DNA of 64,000 nucleotides from Tellurirhabdus rosea (GCF_026278345.1 NZ_CP111085.1:2678001-2742000); one strand, 5' to 3'; counted from the first letter of the stretch, positions 52,674 through 61,837 are shown. Notes: a model not told the origin generated them from the sequence alone. Translations and numbers: made by a program.

Positions 52674-52767
52674 AAAAAATATAAATATCCAAGTAGTTTT
52701 CATATAAAATCTTTACAAAACCGCTCAGATACGCTTAAAACGCCAATTTTTCCGAAATGTTTAGGGG

Positions 52768-53652
52768 TTAGGGATTGCAGAAATCGCAATACATCGGGTC
52801 GGCACAAGGCTCGCCCCCGGGATGAACTTTCTCCTGCCCGAAACCACAGCGAACGCAGCGGTAAAGCTCCGAACGAATGCCCCGGGTCGGCAGGCCACAG
52901 TGCCCGCAGGGAAGACCCGGAATCCGCTCGACCCTATCAAAGCCGGGACAGCGGCAGGCCGGGCAGCGGCTTTCCAGCTTTTCGATCAGCTTGGTGGTGC
53001 ATTCGGCAATCACCTGCATCCGGGTCGGGTTATGCAGGGCCCGCATGTCCGTTTCAACGGTTATATCCGGCCGCTTCTGCAGAAAGGCGGCCGCCCGGGC
53101 CCGTAGCTCACCGGGGTCGTGCAGGCCTTTTACGGTCGGAAACCCCTCGCCTTTGAGAATAAGCCCGTGGGAAGGGAAGCGGGCGGCCTCGGCAAACCGG
53201 AGAACTTCGTCGAGTGAGGCCGTCGTGAGGCTGGCAAAATTGGTTTGGGTGGAGATGTGTTCCGCCGTAATTTCCAGATTGTTCCGCAAGTCCGCAAAAA
53301 CCAGCAGTTCGAGGTCGGCGGCGACAAAAGGGAAATAGGGGTGAGGCCCAAACGACCCCTCGCTCGCCACCCCGACCGACTCTCCGGTCAGCGCCAGGGC
53401 TTTCCGAAGTTTCAGCCGGGCCGCTTCGAGAGCCGTCCCGGGCCTTTTTGTTTCACCTGTGAATGTTCCGAACTCATCCGTATTCAATCCTTCCGGAAGT
53501 TGGCACCTCACCCCCAAGGCCTGTTCCAGCGCCGAAGCGATGACCGCCTCTTTGCCGTGCATGGTTGCAATGACGACGGTCCGGCCCCGAAAAAGGTCCG
53601 GACCGCTGTCTGCTTCATTGTCCCTGTCCAAGGGAAAAAGCGGGTTTTCCAT
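52768..53652 (-). CDS. DUF6671-like protein with C-terminal zinc-ribbon cysteines
   Basis: A 294-residue protein. The N-terminal two thirds is a compact domain (FRGRTVVIATMHGKEAVIAS, FGPHPYFPFVAADLELLVFA) that I associate with DUF6671. The last 80 residues hold paired cysteines: CPACRCPG, CGHCG, CVRCG, then C-x5-C-x2-C at the end, likely two zinc-binding ribbons. Its 5' end overlaps icd by 38 nt on the same strand, so it is co-transcribed and perhaps translationally coupled. Function is unknown. Confidence 0.75.
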   Translation of the reverse strand: MENPLFPLDRDNEADSGPDLFRGRTVVIATMHGKEAVIASALEQALGVRCQLPEGLNTDEFGTFTGETKRPGTALEAARLKLRKALALTGESVGVASEGSFGPHPYFPFVAADLELLVFADLRNNLEITAEHISTQTNFASLTTASLDEVLRFAEAARFPSHGLILKGEGFPTVKGLHDPGELRARAAAFLQKRPDITVETDMRALHNPTRMQVIAECTTKLIEKLESRCPACRCPGFDRVERIPGLPCGHCGLPTRGIRSELYRCVRCGFGQEKVHPGGEPCADPMYCDFCNP

Positions 53653-55063
53653 CGAAGGTGCACAGGTTCTCCGTCTTGATGATGTCGAAACCGGCCGTGT
53701 TGATTTCGCTCATCAGTGTCAGAATCTGCTGGTACGTCACCGGCCTGAACTCTTCCGTCGTGAACCGGCAGCGCCAGTGGTCGGTGCAGAACGTCTCCGG
53801 AATGCCGCCCGGGTAAACCTTCACGCCCCGGTTGGTAATCATGTTCAGGCCCAGTTCTCCGTTCCGGAAGTCTTTCAGCGATTCGCCGAGCTGCTCGGCA
53901 CTGCCTTTTTTCCAGTGCAGAAAGATATCGACGCCTACCGTAGCCTTCTGGGCCGCGGTTGTCTGCTTCAGATTCACCGTGATGCTTTTTTTCGCCGCGG
54001 CGGTATACTGCACCGGTTTCAGCTGCGTCGGCTGCTGGCCCAGGCGGGCAATTACGGCGTCGGCAAACTCCCTCGTCCCGACTTGTTCGCGGCTGATTCC
54101 TTCCTTGTAAATGTCGTAGGTGTGGATACCGTCTTCGAGGGTCTTCAGCCAGGCGTTATGCACCTTTGTCGCTTCTTCGGCCAAGCCTAGATACACCAGC
54201 ATCTGAACCGCCCCGAGCAGCAGCCCGGACGGATTCGCCACGTTCTGGCCCGCCCGGCGCGGGGCCGAGCCGTGGATAGCTTCAAACATGGCGCACTGCT
54301 GGCCGATGTTGGCCGAGCCCGCCAGCCCGACGGAACCCGCAATCTGGGCCGCAATGTCCGAGATGACGTCGCCGTACAGGTTTGGCGTCACGATCACGTC
54401 GAAGGCCTCCGGCGTATCGGCCATCTTGGCGGAGCCGATGTCGATAATCCAGTGTTCGTTCTCGATATCGGGGTATTCGGCCGCCACTTCTTCAAAGACT
54501 TTATGAAACAGGCCGTCGGTCAGTTTCATGATATTGTCCTTGGTGAAGCAGGTTACTTTTCGGCGGTTATATTGCCGGGCATATTCAAAGGCGTACCGTA
54601 CAATCTTCTCGCAGCCGGGCCGTGAGATAATTTTCAGACACTGCACCACTTCGTCAGTTTGCTGGTGTTCGATGCCCGCATACAGGTCTTCTTCATTTTC
54701 ACGAATAATGACCACGTCCATTTTCGGGTGTTTGGTATCCACAAAAGGGTGGTAGGACACACACGGACGGACGTTGGCGTACAGGCCCAGCATCTTGCGG
54801 GTCGTCACGTTGAGGCTTTTGAAGCCACCGCCCTGCGGCGTGGTGATCGGGGCCTTCAGGAAGACTTTTGTGCGCCGCAGCGACTCCCACGCCTGCGGCT
54901 CAATACCCGCCGAAAGGCCCCGCTGGTAAACCTTTTCGCCAATTTCAATGGTTTCGTAGGTCAGCGGTGCCTCCACCGCGTTCAGGATGCGGAGCGTTGC
55001 CTCCATAATCTCCGGGCCGATGCCGTCACCGTAAGCAACTGTTACTGGGATTAGGGTTTTCAT
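53615..55063 (-). CDS. icd: Isocitrate dehydrogenase
   Basis: A 482-residue TCA-cycle enzyme converting isocitrate to 2-oxoglutarate and CO2. Motifs are VTVAYGDGIGPEIMEATLRI at the start, FKSLNVTTRKMLGLYANVRP (substrate arginines), IIRENEEDLYAGIEH and VTPNLYGDVISDIAAQIAGS (metal site). The length and a C-terminal extension of about 150 residues match the Thermus-type dehydrogenases. The ATG at 55063 is used because a promoter box (55098-55091) would be downstream of the earlier ATG. NADP preference is usual for this type but not proven here. Confidence 0.93.
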   Translation of the reverse strand: MKTLIPVTVAYGDGIGPEIMEATLRILNAVEAPLTYETIEIGEKVYQRGLSAGIEPQAWESLRRTKVFLKAPITTPQGGGFKSLNVTTRKMLGLYANVRPCVSYHPFVDTKHPKMDVVIIRENEEDLYAGIEHQQTDEVVQCLKIISRPGCEKIVRYAFEYARQYNRRKVTCFTKDNIMKLTDGLFHKVFEEVAAEYPDIENEHWIIDIGSAKMADTPEAFDVIVTPNLYGDVISDIAAQIAGSVGLAGSANIGQQCAMFEAIHGSAPRRAGQNVANPSGLLLGAVQMLVYLGLAEEATKVHNAWLKTLEDGIHTYDIYKEGISREQVGTREFADAVIARLGQQPTQLKPVQYTAAAKKSITVNLKQTTAAQKATVGVDIFLHWKKGSAEQLGESLKDFRNGELGLNMITNRGVKVYPGGIPETFCTDHWRCRFTTEEFRPVTYQQILTLMSEINTAGFDIIKTENLCTFDGKPAFSLGQGQ

Positions 55064-55090
55064 CAGAATGGGCGTTATGTGATTGCCCGG

Positions 55091-55098
55091 CAAATGTA
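55091..55098 (-). promoter_or_regulatory. Minus-7 promoter element of icd
   Basis: TACATTTG from 55098 to 55091 on the minus strand, predicting a transcript start near 55084, 21 nt before the icd ATG. Confidence 0.5.
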
Positions 55099-55164
55099 TT
55101 TATTTTTTCATAAATAAAAGCTTTACTTTTATCAATAAAATATATACTTTGAAAAAACATTTGT

Positions 55165-55172
55165 TAACTTTG
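55165..55172 (+). promoter_or_regulatory. Minus-7 promoter element of the TetR-type gene
   Basis: TAACTTTG on the plus strand; transcription from about 55179 would give a 34-nt leader. The surrounding 149-nt gap is AT-rich and is shared with the icd promoter. Confidence 0.45.
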
Positions 55173-55212
55173 AAAGTCTTGTTCAATAGTTGCGTCAACT
55201 CTTCTGTTTGTT

Positions 55213-55932
55213 ATGGAATATAAAGTCTCGGTTAAGATCAACGAGAATCTGTTTCTCCGCGATCCGGAGCAGTCAGCCCTTGGCCGGAGAATCGTTCAGG
55301 AAAGCATCCAGCTTCTGAATGATCTTGGCTTCGAAGAATTTACGTTCAAAAAACTGGCAACCCGGCTGCATACCAACGAATCGAGCGTCTACCGGTATTT
55401 CGAAAACAAGCACCGGCTGCTCGTTTATCTGGTTACGTGGTATTGGCGCTGGATGGACTTTCAGCTCAATTACTTCACCCATTCGCTGAAAGATCCGGCG
55501 GAGAAGCTGAACGTCGCCATCCGGCTGCTGCTGCTCCGGCAGGAGGCTCCCGTGCCCCAGCAGGACTACATTACGTTCCTCGGGCTGCACCAGCTGGTGG
55601 TCAAGGAAGCCAGCAAAGCGTACCTGACCAAGCATGTGACGGAAGACAACAAACAGCAGTTGTTTAAGCCGTACAAAGACCTCTGTGCGCACATAGCGGA
55701 CATTATCCACGAGTGCAGTCCGAAGTATAAATATTCCCGCTCGCTCACCAGCACGCTGATCGAAATGGCCCATTATCAGGCGTTTTTCATGCAGCACCTG
55801 CCTTCGCTGACCGATTTTGGGGATACAAAAAATGAGGACGAGCTGATCACCTTCCTGACGGACCTGGTTTACTCAGCCATTGGCCTGAAGAAGGCGGCGG
55901 CGCTGGCACACAACGGCAACGGAGCTCATTAA
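55213..55932 (+). CDS. TetR/AcrR-family transcriptional regulator
   Basis: A 239-residue dimeric repressor-type protein. The DNA-binding helix-turn-helix is LGFEEFTFKKLATRLHTNES then SVYRYFENKHRLLVYLVTWY, with the usual FxNKxxLL ending. The C-terminal helices (ligand and dimer part) carry no recognisable effector site. It is divergent from icd, sharing a short control region, and lies 5 nt upstream of cutC, with which it is probably co-transcribed. It might regulate either. Confidence 0.9.
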   Translation: MEYKVSVKINENLFLRDPEQSALGRRIVQESIQLLNDLGFEEFTFKKLATRLHTNESSVYRYFENKHRLLVYLVTWYWRWMDFQLNYFTHSLKDPAEKLNVAIRLLLLRQEAPVPQQDYITFLGLHQLVVKEASKAYLTKHVTEDNKQQLFKPYKDLCAHIADIIHECSPKYKYSRSLTSTLIEMAHYQAFFMQHLPSLTDFGDTKNEDELITFLTDLVYSAIGLKKAAALAHNGNGAH

Positions 55933-55937
55933 GCGGC

Positions 55938-56669
55938 ATGCAGGTCGAAGTTTGCGCTTTTTCGCTGGATTCCTGCCGAATCGCGCAGGACAGCGGAGCC
56001 GACCGGATTGAACTCTGCGGCGGAGCGCCCGAAGGCGGCACTACGCCCAGTTACGGACTCATTCAGGCCGCCCGCGAGCTGCTGGTCATCGAACTATACG
56101 TGATGATTCGGCCGCGGGGCGGGGATTTCCTGTATACCGATCTGGAATTTGAAGTGATGCAGCGGGACGTGCGGAGTGCCCGGGCCTGTGAAGTCGATGG
56201 GCTCGTTTTTGGCCTGCTCCGCGCCGACGGAACGGTTGATGAAGAACGGACCCGGGAGCTGGTCGAGCTGGCTCATCCGCTGCCCGTCACGTTTCATCGG
56301 GCCTTCGACATGAGCCGCGACCCGGAGGAAGCCCTGGAGGCCGTTATCCGGACGGGCGCGAAGCGGATTTTAACGTCCGGTCAGCAGGCTTCCGCCGAAA
56401 AAGGCATTTTGCTGCTGGAAAAACTCGTAAAGCAGGCGGCAGGACGCATCCAGATCATGGCCGGAGCGGGCGTAACTCCCCAGAACGCCACCCGGATTGC
56501 CGCCACCGGCGTACAGGCCCTGCACCTGACCGGCAAAAAAGTAGAACCCAGCCCGATGACGTTCCGGCATCCCAGTCTTACCATGGCGTCGGTCGTCCCG
56601 GACGAATACGAACGGCTAGGCACTGATCCGGCGCTGATTCGCCAGTTAAGGTTGAAGGTTGAAATTTGA
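55938..56669 (+). CDS. cutC: Copper homeostasis protein CutC
   Basis: A 243-residue TIM-barrel protein of the CutC family: MQVEVCAFSLDSCRIAQDSG, RIELCGGAPEGGTTPSYGLI, YVMIRPRGGDFLYTDLEFEV and VTFHRAFDMSRDPEEALEAV. The biochemical role in copper handling is debated. The 3' end is odd: the last residues LRLKVEI are coded by AAGGTTG heptads of the repeat element that follows, so the native C-terminus seems to have been replaced by repeat DNA. It starts 5 nt after the TetR-type gene. Confidence 0.93.
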   Translation: MQVEVCAFSLDSCRIAQDSGADRIELCGGAPEGGTTPSYGLIQAARELLVIELYVMIRPRGGDFLYTDLEFEVMQRDVRSARACEVDGLVFGLLRADGTVDEERTRELVELAHPLPVTFHRAFDMSRDPEEALEAVIRTGAKRILTSGQQASAEKGILLLEKLVKQAAGRIQIMAGAGVTPQNATRIAATGVQALHLTGKKVEPSPMTFRHPSLTMASVVPDEYERLGTDPALIRQLRLKVEI

Positions 56670-56733
56670 AGGTTTAACGTGCTCCGCCTCAATGCGAGTA
56701 GAGGGGCGGAGCCACGTTAAACCTTCAAATTTC
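56648..56733. repeat. Heptad-repeat hairpin element, copy 10, running into cutC
   Basis: Heptads AAGGTTG, AAGGTTG, AAATTTG, AAGGTTT (56648-56675) begin inside cutC. Bases 56661-56681 pair perfectly with the right arm ending at 56733, apart from one bulged G further in, and the tip reads GTGCTCCGCCTC. The right arm ends at the stop codon of the convergent symporter gene, so the element fills the whole gap. Confidence 0.85.
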
Positions 56734-58398
56734 TTACCAGAAATACCCGTACAGGAACGTCAGAATCACGACGATGACCAGGGAGCCCAGCGCGAAGCCT
56801 GACCGCACCCGGAACATCGTGGCGTCGATTTCCAGCCCTTTCAGACTCGGGCGCTGCAAGCCCAGCACAAACATTACCGCCACGCAGATCAGGAAGATAA
56901 AGCCCATCTGGTCCAGGAAAGGAATTTCGTAGCGGCCGGCTTCCTGATTCAGGTAGGCAAAGCCGTAGGGTTGCAGACCCGACAGATCAAACGTTTCGGG
57001 CAGCAGGAATTTGAAGAACAGCGCCAGCAGAAAGCCGCCCACGATGGCGAACATGGCCCCGGCCGTATTGGTCCGCTTCCAGAAAAAGCCCATCAGAAAC
57101 GCCGCAAAGACACCCGGCGAAACCAGACCCGTCATTTCCTGAATGAACTGGAAGCCGCCTTTCTTGTCGATGCCCATGTACGGCGAGATGATGATGGCCA
57201 GAATCAGCGAAATCAGGATGGTGATCCGGCCAATCCGCACCAGCGTCCGCTCGGAAGCGTCCTTGTTGATAAATTTCTTGTAGATATCGAGCGTGTAAAT
57301 GGTCGAGATCGAGTTGGCTTTCCCGGCCAGCGAAGCCACAACCGCGGCGGTCAGGGCGGCAAACGAAAGTCCCTTCAGACCCGGGGGCAGCAGGTTCAGC
57401 AGCACCGGATAAGCGCGGTCCTGGTTCAGTTGGCCGTTGGTCAGCATTTCGGTCTGAAACAGGCCCTGCTGGTACAGCGTGTAGGCCGCAATGCCCGGAA
57501 TAACGACGATCAGCGGCATCAGCAGCTTCAGGAAAGCGGCGAAGAGAATACCGTTCCGGGCCGTTTTCAGGTCGGCACCCAGTGCGCGCTGGGTGATGTA
57601 CTGGTTACAGCCCCAGTAGTTCAGGTTCACAATCCACATCCCTCCGAAAAGGACAGTCAGGCCGGGTAAGGCCGCGTAATTCTGGTTGTTGCGCTCAAAA
57701 ATCATGTTGAAGTGATCGGCGGACTTGGACAGCATGAGGTCAAAGCCAGCGCCGAGGCCGTTCAGGCCGTTCTGCTCCGAAACCAGGTTTACGGCCAGAT
57801 AGGTCGTTGCCAGACCGCCCAGAATCAGGAAGAACACCTGAATCACGTCCGTGTAGCCGATTACCTTCATCCCGCCGATGGTGATGATGAGGGCGAAAAT
57901 AGCCAGGCTGATCATGCAGAACCAGAAATCAATCCCCGAGATGGTGGATACGGCCAGCGCGCCCAGAAACAGGATGGAGGTCAGGTTTACCAGCACGTAC
58001 AGAAACAGCCAGAAAACGGCCATAATCGTCGCGACGGTGTCGTTGTACCGCTGCCGCAGAAACTGGGGCATCGTGAAGATGTGATTCTTCAGGTAGATCG
58101 GCATGAAGAAAACGCCGACGATGATCAGCGTAGCGGCGGCCATCCATTCGTACGTGGCGATGGCGAGACCCATGGAAAACCCGTTGCCCGACATGCCGAT
58201 GAACTGCTCAGCGGAGATGTTGGAGGCGATCAGAGAAGTACCGATAGCCCACCAGGTCAGCGACCCTTCGGCCAGAAAAAAATCGGTGGACGACTGCTCT
58301 TTGTTTTGTTTTCGCTTGTAAATCCAGTAGCCGTAGGCCGCTACGATTACGAAATAAATGAAGAATACACTGTAATCAATTGCTTGTAATTGCTGCAT
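56734..58398 (-). CDS. Sodium/sugar symporter (SSS family)
   Basis: A 554-residue inner-membrane transporter with about fourteen helices, LeuT fold, similar to vSGLT. Telling blocks are FFLAEGSLTWWAIGTSLIAS, ISAEQFIGMSGNGFSMG, GMWIVNLNYWGCNQYITQRA (sugar-site region) and AALTAAVVASLAGKANSIST (sodium site). It should take up a hexose such as glucose or galactose with Na+. It ends against the repeat element shared with cutC. No catabolic genes adjoin. Confidence 0.9.
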   Translation of the reverse strand: MQQLQAIDYSVFFIYFVIVAAYGYWIYKRKQNKEQSSTDFFLAEGSLTWWAIGTSLIASNISAEQFIGMSGNGFSMGLAIATYEWMAAATLIIVGVFFMPIYLKNHIFTMPQFLRQRYNDTVATIMAVFWLFLYVLVNLTSILFLGALAVSTISGIDFWFCMISLAIFALIITIGGMKVIGYTDVIQVFFLILGGLATTYLAVNLVSEQNGLNGLGAGFDLMLSKSADHFNMIFERNNQNYAALPGLTVLFGGMWIVNLNYWGCNQYITQRALGADLKTARNGILFAAFLKLLMPLIVVIPGIAAYTLYQQGLFQTEMLTNGQLNQDRAYPVLLNLLPPGLKGLSFAALTAAVVASLAGKANSISTIYTLDIYKKFINKDASERTLVRIGRITILISLILAIIISPYMGIDKKGGFQFIQEMTGLVSPGVFAAFLMGFFWKRTNTAGAMFAIVGGFLLALFFKFLLPETFDLSGLQPYGFAYLNQEAGRYEIPFLDQMGFIFLICVAVMFVLGLQRPSLKGLEIDATMFRVRSGFALGSLVIVVILTFLYGYFW

Positions 58399-58494
58399 GA
58401 GTCTGTCAGGGCAGGAGGTATTAGGTTAGTAAAAGCACATTTTGAAAGCGAAAGATAGCAAATTCAGAAATTATCCTTTTTGTTTCTTGAAAAG

Positions 58495-59334
58495 TTACAA
58501 AATAATCGTGCGGTTCCGGTGAATGAACACCCGGTCGTTGAACACCAGATTCAGCGCTTTGGAAAGCACCAGTTTTTCCACATCACGGCCTTCGGTCGCC
58601 ATATCGCCGGCTGTTTGCCGGTGGTGCACCTCTTTGACATCCTGGGCGATAATGGGCCCTTCGTCGAGGTGGTTGTTCACAAAATGGGCCGTAGCGCCGA
58701 TGATCTTTACGCCCCGCTCATACGCCTGCCGGTATGGATTGGCCCCGATAAAGGCGGGCAGGAAGGAATGGTGGATGTTGATGATGCGGTTCGGAAAATG
58801 GTCTACGAACGCTGGGGTCAATACGCGCATGTATTTGGCCAGCACCAGGTATTCCGGCTCGTAGATGGCCAGCGTCCGCAGCATGGCCTCCTCGTGTTCC
58901 TCGCGGGTCCGGTGTTCGTGGGAGATGTAATGGAACGGAATCCCGAATTTGCTCACCAGCGGTTGAAGCGTATTGTAGTTGCTGACCACGGCCAGAATGT
59001 CGGCGTCCAGTTCGTCGAACGCGTAGCGGATCAGCAGTTCACCCAGGCAGTGGTGCTCCTTGGTGGCAAAAACGACGATGTTCTTCTTTTTCTTCGGATT
59101 GATGCGTAGGTTGACCTCCCCGGGCAGCGTCCGGCCCAGTTCGTCCAGTAGCGCCTCCCGGCCGAGTTCGCCCTCAAACTCGGTCCGCATGAAAAACTGC
59201 CGGTCGGGGCTTACGTATTCGTCATTCCGGATGATATTCAGGTTGTGGTTGTAAAGCACGCCGGTTACTTTATGAATCAGGCCCGTACTGTCGGGGCCGT
59301 CCATGAGCAGCACGTGCCGGGTTTCGGTGGACAT
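58495..59334 (-). CDS. purU: Formyltetrahydrofolate deformylase
   Basis: A 279-residue enzyme that hydrolyses 10-formyl-THF to formate and THF. The N-terminal ACT domain (VLLMDGPDSTGLIHKVTGVL) is followed by the formyltransferase-like domain with FATKEHHCLGELLIRY, FHYISHEH and INIHHSFLPAFIGANPYRQAY, where Asn, His and later Asp form the catalytic set (GATAHFVNNHLDEGPIIAQD). Length and order are standard. It is monocistronic. Confidence 0.95.
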   Translation of the reverse strand: MSTETRHVLLMDGPDSTGLIHKVTGVLYNHNLNIIRNDEYVSPDRQFFMRTEFEGELGREALLDELGRTLPGEVNLRINPKKKKNIVVFATKEHHCLGELLIRYAFDELDADILAVVSNYNTLQPLVSKFGIPFHYISHEHRTREEHEEAMLRTLAIYEPEYLVLAKYMRVLTPAFVDHFPNRIINIHHSFLPAFIGANPYRQAYERGVKIIGATAHFVNNHLDEGPIIAQDVKEVHHRQTAGDMATEGRDVEKLVLSKALNLVFNDRVFIHRNRTIIL

Positions 59335-59427
59335 AGATTGGAATGGGGTTGATTAGATTTTTAAAGTCGAAACGCTTTGTTGGGTGAAACACGCAACGGG
59401 CAGGAATAAAAAGCTATTTTTGTTGAA

Positions 59428-61293
59428 TTGCCGAAATATACTAAGTTTAGTCGTCCCTATTCCAACCGTACCATTTTGGAACCGATTCTCCATACACAAA
59501 AGCGTAAGCTGTTACTTGAAGTTGCCTGGGAAGTTTGTAACCAGGTTGGCGGTATTTACACCGTAATCCGCTCAAAGGTGCCCTCGATGGTCGAGAAGTG
59601 GGGCGATGACTACATTGCGCTGGGACCTTATTTTCCCAATAAAGCCAACATTGAACTGGAGCCCATCCGGCACGACGACGGCACCGAAATCGGCCAGACG
59701 GTCGAAGCCATGCGCACGCTCGGATTTGAAGTACAATACGGATACTGGCTCGTTACGGGCAAGCCCCGGGTCGTTCTGTTTGGCCTCAACAGCCTTACTC
59801 CCGAACAGACCAACCGGGTAAAATACCTGCTCTGGGAACACCACGGCATCTCGACGCTGAATGCCGAGCCGCTTGTCAACCAAGTGGTTGCCTTCGGCGA
59901 AATGGTCCGCCTTTTTCTGACGATGCTGGCGGAAAATCACGCCCGCAAGCTCGACATTGCGGCCCATTTCCACGAATGGATGGCCAGCAGCGGCCTGCCC
60001 GAACTCCGGCGCGATAACGTCAAGGTGGCCACCATCTTCACGACCCACGCCACCATGCTGGGCCGGTATCTGGCCATGAATGAGTCGGGTTTTTACGGCA
60101 AGCTGCCCTTCTTCGACTGGGCCAAGGAGGCCCGCCATTACGGCATCGAAGCCCAGGCGACTATCGAACGGCTGGCCGCCCAGCAGTCGCACGTCTTCAC
60201 GACCGTGAGCGATGTTACGGCCCGCGAGTGCGAGGTTTTTCTCGGCCGCATTCCGGACCTGATTTTACCGAACGGACTTAATATTACCCGCTTTGCCGCC
60301 GTCCACGAATTTCAGAACCTGCACGTCAAATACAAGGAACGGATTCATGAATTTGTGATGGGGCACTTCTTCCAGAGCTATTCTTTCGATCTGGAAAAAA
60401 CACTGTATTTCTTCACCTCCGGCCGCTACGAATTCAGCAATAAAGGCTACGACCTGACGCTGGAGGCGCTGGCCCGGCTCAACTGGAAAATGCGGGAGGC
60501 GGGCATGGACATGACCGTCATTATGTTTCTGGTCACGAAGCAGCCGTACCACTCCATCGACCCGGACGTGCTGCACAGCCGCGCACTGCTCAACGAGATT
60601 CAGGAAACCTGCAAAGCTATCGAGGAGCAGATCGGAAACCAATTGTTCAAGGAGGCCGCCTCGCGCGAGGACATCGACTTGCCGGACCTGAACCAGTTTG
60701 TCGATGAATACTGGCGGCTCCGGCTGCGGCGGACGGTTCAGAGCTGGAAAACGCACAAACTGCCGCCTTTTGTTACGCACGATCTGGTGCAGGAGGACGA
60801 CATGGTGCGGTTTATCCGGCAGGTTAAGCTGATCAACAACGAGCAGGACCGCGTTAAAGTGGTTTACCATCCGGACTTCATTGCTTCAACTAATCCGCTC
60901 TTTGGTCTGGATTATGGGCAGTTTGTCCGGGGCTGCCACCTCGGCATTTTCCCGAGCTACTACGAGCCGTGGGGCTACACGCCGCTGGAATGCGTCGTGC
61001 GGGGCATTCCGACCGTGACGAGCGATTTGTCGGGCTTCGGCGATTTCATCCAGCAGATCATGCGGGATTACGAAAGCCGGGGTATTTACGTCGTCAACCG
61101 CAAGACGCAGAACTTCAACGAGGCCGCCGACCAGTTAGCCAACATCCTGTTCCGCTTTGTGCGCCTCTCGCAGCGCGACCGCATCGCCCAGCGGAACCGG
61201 GTCGAGAACATCTCCGACGTCTTCGACTGGACCAACCTGCGGAGTTACTACGACACGGCGCACGATCTGGCGCTGAAACGGAAGAAGCCGTAA
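59428..61293 (+). CDS. Glycogen synthase, eukaryote-like GT3 family
   Basis: A GT-B glycosyltransferase of up to 621 residues that resembles animal and fungal glycogen synthase, not the bacterial GT5 GlgA. Blocks include LLLEVAWEVCNQVGGIYTVI, AAHFHEWMASSGLPELRRDN, IFTTHATMLGRYLAMNESGF, HVFTTVSDVTARECEVFLGR, FFTSGRYEFSNKGYDLTLEA and SYYEPWGYTPLECVVRGIPT (C-terminal nucleotide site with catalytic Glu). A basic run, RDRIAQRNRVENISDVFDW, corresponds to the arginine cluster of yeast Gsy2. No ATG opens the frame; TTG at 59428 or 59473 are the candidates. Confidence 0.9.
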   Translation: MPKYTKFSRPYSNRTILEPILHTQKRKLLLEVAWEVCNQVGGIYTVIRSKVPSMVEKWGDDYIALGPYFPNKANIELEPIRHDDGTEIGQTVEAMRTLGFEVQYGYWLVTGKPRVVLFGLNSLTPEQTNRVKYLLWEHHGISTLNAEPLVNQVVAFGEMVRLFLTMLAENHARKLDIAAHFHEWMASSGLPELRRDNVKVATIFTTHATMLGRYLAMNESGFYGKLPFFDWAKEARHYGIEAQATIERLAAQQSHVFTTVSDVTARECEVFLGRIPDLILPNGLNITRFAAVHEFQNLHVKYKERIHEFVMGHFFQSYSFDLEKTLYFFTSGRYEFSNKGYDLTLEALARLNWKMREAGMDMTVIMFLVTKQPYHSIDPDVLHSRALLNEIQETCKAIEEQIGNQLFKEAASREDIDLPDLNQFVDEYWRLRLRRTVQSWKTHKLPPFVTHDLVQEDDMVRFIRQVKLINNEQDRVKVVYHPDFIASTNPLFGLDYGQFVRGCHLGIFPSYYEPWGYTPLECVVRGIPTVTSDLSGFGDFIQQIMRDYESRGIYVVNRKTQNFNEAADQLANILFRFVRLSQRDRIAQRNRVENISDVFDWTNLRSYYDTAHDLALKRKKP

Positions 61294-61305
61294 GTGCTCT
61301 GTAGG

Positions 61306-61332
61306 TACGCAACAAATTGCGTATCTTTTTTT
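61306..61332 (+). terminator. Intrinsic terminator after glycogen synthase
   Basis: TACGCAA (61306-61312), CAAA loop, TTGCGTA (61317-61323), then TCTTTTTTT. It begins 12 nt after the stop. Confidence 0.75.
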
Positions 61333-61393
61333 AGCGGCGAATGTGACGTAGATCACAGATTTTCTTTTTGGCTACCCGTACCTTGCTGCGCAA

Positions 61394-61837
61394 ATGAATT
61401 TGCCCATGCTCAAAGGGACTAAATTATACAGCATTCTTTTCAACAAATGTCCCCGCTGTCAGGAAGGAGATTTTTTTGAGGGCCGTCAAGCGTTCAATCT
61501 GAAAACGTTTGACCGTATGCACAAAAAATGCCCGGTCTGCGGCCAGGATTACGAGCCGGAACCGGGCTTTTATTTTGGAGCCATGTACGTCAGCTACGCG
61601 CTGTACGTCGCTTTTACGATTTCCACCTTTGTACTGCTGGTGGTGTTGCTGGATGTGGACGTCATGAATTTTCTCTATTTTCTGCTACCGTGCATCGTCC
61701 TGCTGACGCCTTATTTTTTCCGGGTTGCGCGGCGCACTTGGATTAACTTCTTTGTGAGTTACAAACCCGATAAAGCCGCGCAGCAACAGAGTACTCTGAC
61801 TGGTAGTGCAGTCAATGACGAAGCGGTCAATATGTAA
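61394..61837 (+). CDS. DUF983-family membrane protein
   Basis: A 147-residue protein with two CxxC pairs in the N-terminal part (NKCPRCQEGDFFEG and KKCPVCGQDYEPEPGFYFGA) and two membrane helices (YALYVAFTISTFVLLVVLLD and FLLPCIVLLTPYFFRVA). This is the DUF983 pattern, with a likely zinc ribbon on the cytoplasmic side. Function is unknown. Its last 11 nt overlap the 3' end of the decaying gene on the other strand. Confidence 0.88.
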   Translation: MNLPMLKGTKLYSILFNKCPRCQEGDFFEGRQAFNLKTFDRMHKKCPVCGQDYEPEPGFYFGAMYVSYALYVAFTISTFVLLVVLLDVDVMNFLYFLLPCIVLLTPYFFRVARRTWINFFVSYKPDKAAQQQSTLTGSAVNDEAVNM

